Positions 37,470-49,785 of a DNA stretch of 64,000 nt are shown here, piece by piece (the first letter of the stretch is position 1; each line of letters opens with the position of its first letter). The stretch spans positions 2,914,001 to 2,978,000 of the forward strand of contig CANTUZ010000001.1 of assembly GCA_947846985.1 (NCBI GenBank), read 5' to 3'. The notes under the pieces are model-generated. The model made no database searches and was not told the DNA's origin. It worked only from the letters and a program-made list of their open reading frames with translations. The stretch is from Fratercula arctica (Eukaryota > Chordata > Aves > Charadriiformes > Alcidae). Both the position numbers and the translations under genes were made by a program.

Positions 37470-38072
37470 TTGGGAAGAAGGGAAGGGAAGGAAAGGGAAG
37501 GGAAGGGAAGGGAAGGGAAGGGAAGGGAAGGGAAGGGAAGGGAAGGGAAGGGAAGGGAAGGGAAGGGAAGGGAAGGGAAGGGAAGGGAGGGGAAGGGAAG
37601 GGGAGGGGAGGGGAGGGGAGGGGAGGGAGAAGGGAAGGGAAGGGAAGGGGAGGGGAGGGGAGGGGAGGGGAGGGGAGGGGAGGGGAGGGGAGGGAAGGGA
37701 AGGGAAGGGAAGGGAAGGGAAGGGAAGGGAAGGGAAGGGAAGGGAAGGGAAGGGAAGGGAAGGGAAGGGGAGGGGAGGGGAGGGGAGGGGAGGGGAGGGG
37801 AGGGGAGGGGAGGGGAGGTGAGGGAAGGGAAGGGAAGGGAAGGGAAGGGAAGGGAAGGGAAGGGAAGGGAAGGGAAGGGAAGGGAAGGGAAGGGAAGGGA
37901 AGGGAAGGGAAGGGAAGGGAAGGGAAGGGAAGGGAAGGGAAGGGAAGGGAAGGGAAGGGGAGGGAAGGGGAGGGGAGGGGAGGGGAGGGGAGGGGAGGGG
38001 AGGGGAGGGGAGGGGAGGGGAGGGGAGGGGAGGGGAGGGGAGGGGAGGGGAGGGGAGGGGAGGGGAGGGAGA
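37470..38072. repeat. Polypurine satellite: alternating GGGAA and GGGGA blocks
   Basis: About 600 bp of pure purine on the plus strand apart from a single T near 37819. Blocks of GGGAA pentamers (for example 37480-37586, 37820-37958) alternate with blocks of GGGGA (37648-37692, 37768-37817, 37959-38070). All frames are open through it. The sequence can form triplex (H-DNA) and, in GGGGA blocks, G-quadruplexes. The MAP6 pre-mRNA would carry the pyrimidine version. Confidence 0.98.
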
Positions 38073-39529
38073 ACAAAGCTTAATATGCCCAGGCATTTTT
38101 TTCTGGGAAACCATAAAACACGCCACCACAAGTCACCAGGGCTGCGTGGGTGTCATGGAGAGCAGAATTAAGTCCATTAAAGCATATCACTTTTAACGCT
38201 GTAATACTCAAGTCTGTGCCACTTCCAGTCCGCCCATCTCTCTTTAGAAGCTATCCCTGCCTGCAGGAGGCACAAAAGTAGATAAATTGTAGGAAATGAG
38301 AAAATAAGTGTAGGAAACACTCTCTGTTTCCCCAGTTTCCCCTTCTGCAAGCTTGGGAAACCATCAGCATCACTTGTGCATCCATAACGATGTAACGCGG
38401 ATGCCCCAATGAGCCCAGCTCCCCAACGACTGGATTACTCCCGTGGCACTGAATCAGTAAATACTGGTACCAACAAAGCTGTCTCGGGGGAGTCTGGGAA
38501 AGAGACAGCACAAGGCGCTGGAGCAGATGGCTGTATTGTGAAATCTCCTCCTAAATGGGTAAAACAAGGACCAATGCAAGTTGAACGAAGCAATTACTGG
38601 TCACTGCTGGTATCACGCTGTCCACACGAAAGCTGCCACGAAATAAAAGAGGATGAGGAGGACTGTTGGAAAGCTTTATAGGCGAAATGGTGAGAAAGCA
38701 GGTTCTGGAAGAAGGTTATTTTATAATTAACTGGCTTCTGCAGTGTTTGTAAGGAGTGGAAAGCCCTGAAAGCAAAGCACAGACAAAATGGCTCGTGTCT
38801 TTACATCACGTTCAGAGGCCCCTCTCTGCGCTTGATCAAAAGCATCGCTCCGAGCGCACTGAGACCATCGGGGAAACACTCTGTTCACACGCGTGAGACG
38901 ACAGCCCTGTGCTACCAAAGCTGGTGCTCTATTCCAAAGGAGAGGCGTGAAAGCCGAAAGGAGCCCTAAAATCAGCGTGTCTGGAAACGAGAGGCATGGC
39001 ACACAGCAATGACCAGCAAGCGAAGTGTAGGATTTACTCCCTTCGGAGGAAAAAGTGGAGTAGAGACGTGGTTTTCTGTTGCCAGACGCAAGGAGCCTGT
39101 GCGTAACATGCACTGGGGAGCTAAAACCAAGAAGAGATGAAAGAAAACCCCAGGGCATGTGCACGGCTGCCTGTGCCAGCAAAGGGGATTTAGAAATGCT
39201 GCGTGCTGAAAACAAAGCCTGAAGAGATGCACAGGCTGGGACAAAACCCCAGAAACCTGGGAGACTCAGAGACCATTCCCATTTTTGGGAGCATCTTTCA
39301 TCAACATGGTTTTGGAAGCCTATGAGATGTTACCACCCAGGAGTCTGACATCCTGGGGTCTTTTGACACCTTCAGACCCAGCCTGGAGCATTTGGAGGAG
39401 ATGGCAAATGGGCGACTTGCTTTGACACAGTGCTGCTCTGATGTTCATGTGTCCAGAATCACCTGGTCCAGAGTATGGGGTCATTGTAATGTGGCCATAA
39501 ATAGCCCTAAAAATATGTCTGGATCATGG

Positions 39530-40213
39530 AAGCACAGATCCAGGCTGGGCAGAGAATGGACTGAGAGCAGCCCTGAGGAGAAGGACTTGGGGATGTTGGT
39601 GGGTGAGAAGCTCAACATGAGCCAGCAATGTGCGCTGGCAGCCCAGAAACCCCCCCGCAGCCTGGGCTGCATCCCCAGCAGCGTGGGCAGCAGGGCGAGG
39701 GGGGGGATTCTGCCCCTCTGCTCCGCTCGGGGGACACCCCCCTGCAGTGTTGCCTCCAGCTCTGGAGCCATCAGCACAGGAGAGACACGGAGCTGTTGGA
39801 GCGGGGCCAGAGGAGGCCCCGGAGATGCTGGGAGGGCTGGAGCCCCTCTGCTGTGAGGACAGGCTGAGAGAGTTGGGGGGGTTCAGCCTGGAGAAGAGAA
39901 GGCTCCGCGGAGACCTTGGAGCCCCTTCCAGTCCCTCAAGGGGCTCCAGGAAAGCTGGGGAGGGACTCTGGATGAGGGAGGGGAGCCACGGGACGAGGGG
40001 GAAGGGTTTTACACTGAAAGAGGGGAGACTGAGATGAGATTTGGGGAAGAAATGTTTTACTGTGAGGGTGGTGAGCCCCTGGCCCAGGTTGCCCAGAGAA
40101 GCTGTGGCTGTCCCATCCCTGGAGGAGGTGTCTCTGCCCAGGGCAGGGGGGTGGGACTAGATGGCCTTTAAGGTCCCTTCCAACTTTAACCATTCTGTGA
40201 TTCTGTGATTCTC
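39530..40213 (+). mobile_element. CR1 LINE fragment
   Basis: Begins in coding remnants ('gagaaggacttggggatgtt', 'ctcaacatgagccagcaatg'), continues through the shared 'gagacacggagctgttggag' region and ends near 'attctgtgattctgtgattc'. Near-identical wording to the copies at 45803 and 54512 indicates a young subfamily. An internal deletion relative to these copies follows 'gtcccatccctggagg'. Confidence 0.94.
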
Positions 40214-40350
40214 AAGAAGAATGTTGTAAATATAAATCCCCCCGCCCCTGTACGGTCTCTGCAAACATCTGCAATCACAGACCTACCTGCCAAAACCCAA
40301 ACCCAGCCGCCAGCACACACAAGTGTGCACTGCAGTACCTTTCCTAAAGC

Positions 40351-40374
40351 AAAAAAAAAAAAAAAAAAAAAAAA
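40351..40374. repeat. A24 homopolymer
   Basis: Uninterrupted run of 24 A residues. No processed-gene copy is recognised upstream of it. Confidence 0.97.
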
Positions 40375-41952
40375 GCTCACAGGCAGTAAATTTGGGGACA
40401 AAAAATTAAAAGCACCATTTTTATAAGTCTTCTCCAAAGAACTGGAAGGAGAATTTGTTATTACTAAGCACTTTTGTGTGCACAGCGAATGTTTACAGCC
40501 TCTCTGAGCCATTTGTATCCACTGGGTAAATAATATGAGACAATCTGCAAATACTTCTTCTTTTGGAGCTGTTCCAAGCTTAATTGAGAAATAGAGCATG
40601 CTGGGGACAAATGTATTAAGCAGGTACTTCATTGAGAGACGAGATGAGAGACGAAGGCACTGTTCTTGTCTCCCAGGCAGAGCATGCATGTTTTAAACAC
40701 ACTCCTAGACTGATATTTATTGCAACCGACAGAGCAGAAAGGCTCAGAAAGAGCACTCCTTCCCCTCCCATAAATAATTCACCCGTTGTAACAGTTCATA
40801 AAATGTTTATATTAAGTAATAATTAAATATTGCATTACGAAAAAAATAACTAACATTCCATCCGAGAGAAAAATCAACCCGAAGGAGGATGGGGAAATAT
40901 GATTGCCTTGAAGCTGTCACGTTGGGTTTCCTCTGCTGAGAGCGAAGCTAAAGCAGTTACAAGAGGTGACTCTTGGCTGCACTCGGTGCTCCCTCTGCTC
41001 TATTGGATCAAATCCTGGTCCTGCCCCGAATGATAGGCCTTTTTTCCAATTGATCTCCGCGATGTCCACATGGAGCCGGCTCTCGTGCCCATGCAAGGTC
41101 TCCCCATGTGGTGGTTTTCAGACAGGCAGAGCAGGGTCAGTGGTCCCATATTAACCTCTGCCATCGAGCAATGATGCTTTTGACTTCAAATCACCAGCTC
41201 TGCACACGTTAGCAGGCTCTAAGCGCACTAACAGGTTATTGGGTCTTGGTCGCAAAGACACACAAAGTCCAATATGGGATAAGGCTCCAACAGCCGGACC
41301 CCGACATGGGATGAAGGACTGGGAGCACGGCAGGGGGCAGTGGGGTAACGACTGATGATCAGCAGAAGCCATCAATATATTATGAATCAAATGTCATCAT
41401 GCATGCACCCAGGCACCTTTTATTAAAGCTGTAATTGCTTGATCCAACCTGTGCCCTGGAGAGCATAAAGAATAGCGAGCAGCACCAAGGTCACTGCAGA
41501 CAGAAAATCAATGCAGGGAGTGAATGGTAATGACTTATTTTTTTCCTGGTTTCAAAGAGAGGGGCCGTGGAGATATCCTGCTGGCATCTCCAGAGATGCA
41601 CAATATCCCTCGGAATTGCTGCAGCAAAGCACTTAGTACATTTTTAACTTTCAACATCCAAGTCTTGCGCCTCCTGACTTGTGACTACAGTGGGTTCAAG
41701 CATCCTGATGGACTGTTATATTTCATATATGCAAATACAATTATCCACTTTTCCACGGCACTCTGTTCTCTATCCCAAACCATTCAATATTTTCCAGCTT
41801 TCTGCAATGACCATGCCTTCCATGGTCCTGACCTCTCCAATGGCCGTCCTCAGGACTTTCTCTGGTTCACAGCTATGCCAAAACCTGAATAAAAGAGTCC
41901 ACCTGAGGCTTTACTAATGTGGAAGGATGTCACATCTGGGTTGTCACATTTA

Positions 41953-42462
41953 GGCCCCTCACCACAAAAAAGCCATTGAGGTGCTGGAGCGTGTCCAGAG
42001 AAGGGCAATGGAACTGGTGAGGGGTCTGGAGCACAAGTCTTGTGAGGAGCGGCTGAGGGAGCTGGGGGTGTTGAGCCTGGAGAAAAGGAGGCTGAGGGGA
42101 GACCTTCTCGCTCTCTACAGCTCCCTGAAAGGAGGGTGCAGCCAGGGGGGGTCGGTCTCTTCTCCCAAGGAACAGGCCATAGGGCAAGAGGAAATGGCCT
42201 CAGGTTGCACCAGGGGAGGTTTAGGATGGATATTAGAAAAAAATCTCTTCACTGAAAGGGCTGTCAAGCATTGGAAGAGGCTGCCCAGGGCAGTGGTGGA
42301 GTCACCACCCTGGAGGGATTTATAAGAGAGGTAGACATAGTGCTTAGATCTCAAATCAGTATGTGGTTTAGTGATGGTTTTTGTCAGAGTTAGGTTGATG
42401 GTTGGACTAGATGATCTGAAAGGTCCCTTCCAAACTAGGCGATTCTATGATTCTATGATTCT
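41953..42462 (+). mobile_element. CR1 LINE fragment
   Basis: Starts 'ggcccctcaccacaaaaaag', passes through 'aagaggctgcccagggcag' and ends in three ATTCTATG units. Its reading frames are shifted and broken. The same stretch occurs in opposite orientation at 48377-48915, so the pair also forms a diverged inverted repeat. Confidence 0.94.
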
Positions 42463-42518
42463 AAATTACATGTCAAATTACTCTACATACATCTCAGTAC
42501 ATTACTTGCCAAAAAGCC

Positions 42519-42581
42519 CTTTTTTTTTAATTTTTTTGAGTGCTTTTGTTGCTTGATTTTCTTTTTTTTTTTTTTTTTTTC
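42519..42581. repeat. T-rich low-complexity stretch
   Basis: Several T runs separated by short spacers, the longest about 19 T. In the MAP6 sense direction it is A-rich. Confidence 0.9.
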
Positions 42582-44764
42582 AATGCAATAACATTACTGA
42601 CATGTGATTTGTGATTCACTGTGGAATTGCTCCTGTCCCAGCTGTTCCGTCTGCACCGGTACCGCTGATGATTCCTACCTCTATGTCATTCCCTGCCCTC
42701 ACCTCTCCTGAGCGGCTTCTTATTTATTTCAGGCTATTTCTCCGCTATGTCAAGATCTCTTTGAATTCCAGTTCCAGCATGCAAAATGATTTATCCACAC
42801 ACAAGGGAAGGACTCAGCACGAGATTACGTGGATGAAATACAGTGCTGTACAAGCACTCAGATGGGATGGTCCCAATGTCCCTTTCTGCCCTTAAAAATC
42901 TCATAACTGCAATCAGGTATCTGTTACGACTACAGGAGCAAAGTAGTGCTGTAAATTTAAATTGCCTGTGGGATATTTAAGGCAGGTTGTGTCCTTTAGA
43001 GAAGGGATGAAACAGCTCCTTCTCTCCACTGAGCAGACCTCAGCCCTTCTCCCACACAGCAATGCTGGTCCATGTGAGGCAGGACCTAAGTGAGTACCAT
43101 TGCAAGCTGAAAATGTGATGTTCATGCAGAAATGGATCCATGATCCAAGCTGAGCATAGGGGTTCTTTCTCATTGACTCCACTGAGATTTGGACTGAGCT
43201 CTTGGGAGATGTCTCTAGAGCTCTAGTGAGTCCTATCAATGGGCTACAGAGGATGATGCTGAGATTAGTAACCCCTAAGTGATGTAAAAGATCTGTCCAA
43301 AAATGAGTTTGTAGTCATCAGCCGAGAAAAACTCAAGAGGTGAAATGAGAACTCAAAAACTGGTGTCCCTTAGCCCATGAGCTGCCCACAAGTGATACTG
43401 GCGAGACCACCTGAACACGGACAACTTGGTACCTATGAGTACGGGATAAGTGCAAATGAATGAAATCTGTGAAAGGAAGGGGGAAAATCAACTTATTTAT
43501 ATATTTTGTAAATAAATACTTTCTTCCATATGGTCTTACACTGAACATTATATACCAATTTCCTACAATATCACATTTCATGAGTATATGATCGCCCAGG
43601 CATGCTTCAAGCCATGCAGTTGCAGCACCACAGCTCTTCTTTTGCCCCGTGGTGCATGGAGGTGTGTTTGTTGGTCCCTGCAGAAGCTCTGAGCGCATCT
43701 GCAGCATCTCTGCAGCTTCCCAAGGGATGTCTCCACATCTGCTAACACAGCAGAGGGATGGAGTGTGCACAGTGATTGGGGTCACGGTGGTTCCCCATAT
43801 TTCACCTTCTGTGTAACACATCCATGCAGCTTCTATACCAAGGGCATAGCCCCAAAGCTGGACACTACCAGACTCTGGTCTTGCACCGAGCGATACTCAT
43901 ATGGGCTGGAACATGGTGTCTGCTGAAATGCAGAAGGGGGACCAGGTTAAATCAGAATTGTTCACAAGGATTTTGAGACCTTAAAATAAAATACACCCTC
44001 TATGTATATCAGTGCTTATAGCTCCCCATGACATTAGAGCAAAGAGGCTGTGAAAGTGGCCTATACAGCAGCGTTATCACCTTCAGACGTCCTTCCCCTT
44101 TCCATGCCATAAAAACAATACAAGCCTCTGTCTCCCTCTATTTTGCATCATGTCAAAAGTCTCCCGTGAAAGCACCATGTCCTCACTCCCTTCCCATTTT
44201 ACACATCATCCAGTTTGACTTCCCACCCAATTTCAATCTCAAATGTCAGCATGTCATAGTCAAACCCCTGGTTTCCAGATCCCAGCATTAACTTCTGGGA
44301 GCATCCCTCCTACCCAACAGGGTGTGAAAAAGATGGTGATGTGTATGTCACCACTGAAGGACTACCAGACATGCCTGAAGAACTACTGGAAGACCAAAAA
44401 TTGAGACAGAAAGGGCTGGACAGATGTACCTGGCTGCAAATCACAGCAATGACACATCAAGTTTAAAGAAACATCTTCCAGTTGTTCACTAGCAGCTGTG
44501 TACATCGCACAACCTGCAAGACCCTTTCTCTAGACTGACGCTGAGGGCCTCCCAAAGCCACTTAACTCCAGGAGCTAGGCTTTGCAAAAGCTGTTCAAAA
44601 GTGCTGCCAAGGTTTCAGACGTGACTAGAGGTACCAGCAGAAGCCCAACCAGGAACACATTGTCAAGGCCAACAGACATGCCTGTGTTTTCTGAGGGTTT
44701 CCAGCCATCAGAGCAGCCAGCAAGAGACAAATCACAACTGGTTGTAAAAGAGAAAGCTCTTTTT

Positions 44765-44915
44765 CATAGAATCATAGAATAGTTTGGGCTGGAAGGGAGT
44801 CCAACCCACCCTGCAATGAGCAGGGACTAGATTGGGTCAACTAGATGAGGTCAACTCCAACTAGATCAGGTTGCTCAGAGCTCCATCCAAACTGACCTCT
44901 TCTTTGTGGACAGGG
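44765..44915 (-). mobile_element. CR1 LINE 3' fragment
   Basis: The plus strand opens with 'catagaatcatagaatagtt' and 'gggctggaagggagtccaac'. The body has small internal duplications (gggtcaactagatgaggtca) and ends at 'cagagctccatcc', where the match to CR1 is lost. Confidence 0.82.
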
Positions 44916-45237
44916 ATTGGCACATTAATTAGGAGCGCCAGAACAAGGAATAACGGGAATCATGTCAAACAGGGCTGGGGAGGACCTCAAAACCCATCCA
45001 ATTCATCCCGTGCTCTGGGGCCAAATCAAGCAATGGACCTTTGCACCTCCTCTGAAGGCTGGCTAGCTTTCTTGAGATGCTACAAGCCAGTCGATGGGTG
45101 AAATAAGCTGTTCTATGTCATGTCAGAGATCAGACCGGCTGAACGCAGCAGACCCCTCCAGCCCTGCAGGTTATCCAGAGCGATGGGAGCATTTCCATGG
45201 GACACAATGAAATTGCCTCTCCCTTTATATCACCCTG

Positions 45238-45605
45238 CACTGAGCTTTGCTCCAACACCGCTGCAATGCCGCAGCACTGTGTCCAACGCTACCGGAGGCT
45301 TTTACCCCACTGACGGAGGAAAAAGCACTGCAACTTTCAACAACAGCGTCTCCCCGGCTCTCTGCATGACGATGCTGCCGAAGCCCACCCCAGCTCCCTG
45401 GAGGGAACACGTGGTTTTTCTCCATGTCCTCCCTCTGCCGGGCTGCTTGCCAACACATCCCTCTCCGGGAATCCTCCGCCCGAGTTGCCATAGCTACTGA
45501 CCGTCACAGCGACAAGCTCTGCCGCTCGGCTGAGGCCCGCTCATTCGTCCCCCCCTGATGCACGGGGTACCCGGTGGGAGGCTGTCACCCAGCCACGGCA
45601 CATCA
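45238..45605. promoter_or_regulatory. Second intronic CpG cluster
   Basis: About 23 CpG dinucleotides in roughly 370 bp, in sequence near 58% G+C. It precedes a CR1 copy by about 200 bp and lies about 13 kb inside the gene. A minus-strand frame (45225-45491) crosses it without recognisable product. Regulatory function is inference only. Confidence 0.35.
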
Positions 45606-45802
45606 GCCCCATGCAAGCTCAGCCCAGGGCTTTTCACACCTCATAGGGTCTTGCACTTGCAACCTCTGATCTCCCCCTTCTTCCCCCACCTCAGATCTTC
45701 TGCACATCCATTTTATATGTGAATAATGAGAGCACAAAGCATGGTCTAAGTCCTGATCTGCATGGCCAGCAGGTAAGAAGAGTGGCCAGCAGGGCTAGGT
45801 GA

Positions 45803-46350
45803 GGGATTCTGCCCCTCTGCTCCGCTCAGGGGAGACCCCCCTGCAGTGCTGCCTCCAGCTCTGGGGCCTCAGCACAGGAGAGACACGGAGCTGTTGGAGC
45901 GGGGCCAGAGGAGGCCGCGGAGATGCTGGGAGGGCTGGAGCCCCTCTGCTGTGGGGACAGGCTGAGAGAGTTGGGGGGGTTCAGCCTGGAGAAGAGAAGG
46001 CTCCGCGGAGACCTTGGAGCCCCTTCCAGTCCCTCAAGGGGCTCCAGGAAAGCTGGGGAGGGACTCTGGATGAGGGAGGGGAGCCATGGGACGAGGGGGA
46101 AGGGTTTTAAACTGAAAGAGGGGAGATTGAGATGAGATCTGAGGCAGAAATTCTTGGCTGTGAGGGTGGTGAGCCCCTGGCCCAGGTTGCCCAGAGAAGC
46201 TGTGGCTGCCCCATCCCTGGAGGGGTTCAAGGCCAGGTTGGATGGGGCTTGGAGCAACCTGGTCTGGTGGGAGGTGTCCCTGCCCAGGGCAGGGGGTGGA
46301 ACTGGATGATCTTTAAGGTCCCTTCTGACCCAAATCATTCTATGATTCTA
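45803..46350 (+). mobile_element. CR1 LINE fragment
   Basis: Runs from 'ggattctgcccctctgctcc' to a tail 'attctatgattctacg'. It includes 'gggacgagggggaagggttt' and 'aggttgcccagagaagctg'. Well preserved and very like 39530-40213 and 54512-55290. Confidence 0.94.
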
Positions 46351-48222
46351 CGCTGGCCTCCACAAATCCAGCAAAGTGGAAAAATCAGACCTTTACATTT
46401 CATTCTCCCCTTAGCTTTAGGAACTCCACCAATAGTTTGCTCTGTTGCACTGGTGGTAAAGTGCGGCTCAGGCTGCAAAAGAGTTTGCAAGACATCAAGC
46501 ATCCTTTCAGCCTCTCGCTGGGGCTCAGGTTGATGGAGCTCCACAGTTGAAGTGGATGTGAGAAGGGAAAGGAGCCCCCCCCTTTGCCTTTGCAGCAAAA
46601 CAGCACCTGCAGCTTCTCCTTGAAGGTCTCAGCCAACAAACCAACCATCAGGCCCACTGCTGCCCATATCTGGGAATGGGACCAGCCAGGCTTCACAGCG
46701 CTGCCTGTGTTTCCAGCCCATCAGAGCATGATGCACTGATTTCCTTTAGGCAAAGCTGCCTGCCCAAGAGCAGATGGGCAGCCTCCTTCAAGGTGAAAGG
46801 CAAAGGGAAATGCGGGAGGAAGCCTGAAGCTCAGTAATCAGGGCTGATCCCGAAGGATTTCCTCCTCCTACGTCTGGATAACCTCTCCCCTTGCCATTCA
46901 CGCAGCACCCAGACACAAAATTGAGGTTTCTTAACTGCAACCCACCGGCCTGGCCACTCCAGCCTTCCCAAAGCCAAGTTTTTAGCTGGTCTAAGTGGGT
47001 TTCTGGAAAGCCCAGACTGTTCAGCTCCCCATAAGTGTTTGCTTTCTAAGATGTCTGCTCATCTTTGCTTTGGAAGAAACAGATTGGATCCCCTTTGTTG
47101 GGAGAGGAGCTACCTGCCCATCTTCCCTCCTACTACCTATGTGACCACAATACCTTCTGTAGCTGATTTAATGGGAAGGAATCAGGAGAAAAAAGACGAA
47201 GTCAAGGAAAACATTAACTCGTTCACCTAATAATTAATTGCACATAAGCACATAAGCACATAATTGACAGCTAGCCCTTACACACAGGAGTCCTGCAAGA
47301 AGAATATTTATGTCTTGTGCAAGGGGAACAAGATGGGGATGAGGGTGGAAAAGGACATCTGAGAACATCAACTCCAAGGCATGAGTTTTTAATTCTAGAG
47401 GAGAGCAGGGATTCTGCAAGAGGACACACCGGTCCTGCAGGGCTTTGGGGAGAGAAAGGAGATCTGAGCTGAGCTTTGGGCTAAGTGAAGACCTCAATGA
47501 AGAGTGCCAACGACCCCCCAGTGAAGAGGAGTGCCAATGCCGGCACTCTTGGGAATAGCCGTATTGATTTCTACGAGCGGAATAACCTTGCCCTTTGCAA
47601 TTAATACATAGCTCCACTCCAAAAGGCCACTGTTTTCCTTGAACACCTTCATTTTGATTCCCCTTCCGAGGCAGACAAGCATCAAAGCAGCTGCACAGCC
47701 CCACGTACCTTCAACCCTTATCAAGAACAAGAAAAGAAAAGCAGCAACCGAGCAACAGCACCCGGGCACCGGCGACCTTGCGAAGCATTTCAGTGAGAAA
47801 TCTCTGGCCAAGACGGCACCTGCAAGTTCGGGCAGATAAACACCGTGCAAGAGCTAATTGACATGGGGAGGACATTGCCGTGCAGGAGAAAGCCGACTGC
47901 AGTCAGTGGGAGTCCTACGGATGGAGCCCACGGCTCGCAACAACCTGCATTTCCTTGCCTACAGTGGAGATGGAGTAACCGATGCCGAAATACTTCATTT
48001 ACAGCTCTCTGGTGGTATTTTTAGAGTTAAAACCAAATGAACGTAAAGTCTTGCGTTAAGCAACCACGCATCAGCAAAAACATCAAGATTTTACAAATCT
48101 GCTGGCAGCAAGGACAAGCTGGAAGATGCTTTCATGATAATAAAATGACAAATAAAAATCCCCGGCCAGGAATATTATTTTGTGCTCCTGATTTGCAGCC
48201 TGGAATAGGGGCTACGGCGAGT

Positions 48223-48376
48223 CATAGAATCACATAATCACAGAACGGTAGGGGTTGGAAGGGACCTCTGGAGACCATCCAGTCCAACCCCCTGCCAGAG
48301 CAGGGTCACCCAGAGCAGGTTGCACAGGAACGCGTCCAGGCGGGTTTGGAATGTCTCCAGAGATGGAGACTCCACA
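48223..48376 (-). mobile_element. Short CR1 fragment, nested pair
   Basis: Plus strand starts with 'catagaatcacataatcaca' and goes to 'gtctccagagatggagactc'. It adjoins a second CR1 copy without a gap, which implies one inserted at or into the other. Confidence 0.85.
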
Positions 48377-48915
48377 TAGAATAGAATTGCCTGGCTTGGA
48401 AGGGACCTTTCAGATCATTGAGTCCAACCATCAAACTAATGCTGACAAAGCCACCACTAACCCACGTCCCTCAGCACCACGTCTGCCCGGCTTTTAAATC
48501 CCTCCAGGGATGGCGACTCAACCACTGCCCTGGGAAGCCTCTTACAATGCTTGACAACCCTTTCCGTGTAAAAATTTCTCCTAATATCCATCCTAAACGT
48601 CCCCTGGCACAAGTTGTGGCCATTTGCTTTGTCCTATGGCCTGTTCCTTGGGAGAAGAGACCGACCCCCCCCGGCTACACCCTCCTTTCAGGGAGCTGTA
48701 GAGAGCGAGAAGGTCTCCCCTCAGCCTCCTTTTCTCCAGGCTGAACACCCCCAGCTCCCTCAGCCGCTCCTCACAAGGCTTGTGCTCCAGACCCCTCACC
48801 AGCTCCGTTGCCCTTCTCTGGACACGCTCCAGCACCTCAATGGCTTTTTTTGTGGTGAGGGGCCCAAAACTGGACACAGCACTTGAGGTGGGGCCTCACC
48901 AGTGCCGAGTAGAGG
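48377..48915 (-). mobile_element. CR1 LINE fragment, nested pair
   Basis: The minus strand encodes the broken frame [20 protein letters not shown] and ends in a CR1 tail (plus 'atagaatagaattgcctggc'). Same subfamily as the copy at 41953, in opposite orientation. Confidence 0.93.
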
Positions 48916-49384
48916 AGTCCCTGCCAATGGAGAGGGATGGGGACACTATGGACACTGTACCCCAATGCTAGCCCATCCCTGCACAGGGCATGCTGCTCAT
49001 CACCTGCTTGTTTTGCCCAAGGCAGCTCCATCCCCAGGTTGGGAAGTAGGAATATTTCCTTCCATGCTCCACCGCTCAGCGGTGTGAAGTGCTTTCTGAA
49101 ACAAGCTCCTCCCCTGGGACCTCTGGTTAAATTCAGCTCTTCAAGGTGTCTTTTTCTGCAGCTCATGGACATCCTCATGGACAGGGGCAGCTGCCCAAGG
49201 GCTTTATCCTCATCTCCAGGTAATTCTGCTTGTGTTCCAGGGGCTGAAGTGATTTTTCCTGCTGGAGCCAGCCCCCTTCTTTCCCGGCATGAGCAGCACA
49301 TCATTTCAGGCAACCCACCCATCAACCTGAGAGCATCCCTCAAATGCATCCTCCTTTGCAAAACTGAATTACACCTCCACTAAA

Positions 49385-49475
49385 TAAATTAAAAAAAAAA
49401 ATTAAAAATAAAACATAAAAAATTTTAATAATTTAGAATTTAAATTTAAAATTATTTAAAATTTAAAAAAAGCAG
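49385..49475. repeat. AT-rich low-complexity tract
   Basis: Almost entirely A and T, with repeated 'aaatttaaa' motifs and several short palindromes. A candidate easily melted or scaffold-attachment type sequence, with no direct support. Confidence 0.9.
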
Positions 49476-49726
49476 ACTCCCCCCCTTCCCAGCACCAAAA
49501 CACCCTGTTTTGTAGTCTCAACAGCTGGGTCCCCAAAGCAGGAGGAGTCTCTCCGTATGCGCACGGGGTTTGCACAGTGCTGCGGGGTCCCTTCAGGTGA
49601 AGGCACCGTTTGAGCAAAGGGAGTTATTAAGAGAAAGCAAAATATCTTCGCTACACAACACCCAGAACGCTGGGCTTGGGGAGGAGCGATTAAAGTGGTC
49701 AACTTGGTGAACAGCTTGGTTTGTGT

Positions 49727-49785
49727 ATGTGCATATGTGTGTGTATACACACACACAAATATATATATATAAAAAAATACAAAGG
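49727..49785. repeat. TG/TA/CA palindromic microsatellite
   Basis: TGTGTGTATACACACACA is a perfect alternating purine-pyrimidine palindrome and is followed by an AT run. Able to adopt Z-DNA or a cruciform. Confidence 0.85.

Noticed and set aside
37340..38171. Open frames of 212 to 268 codons on both strands in the purine satellite
   Set aside because: Pure pentamer repeat; open in every frame by composition.
39392..40037. Frames encoding CSARGTPP, RRCWEGWSP and similar
   Set aside because: These recur in several CR1 copies and are decayed retrotransposon sequence, not host genes.
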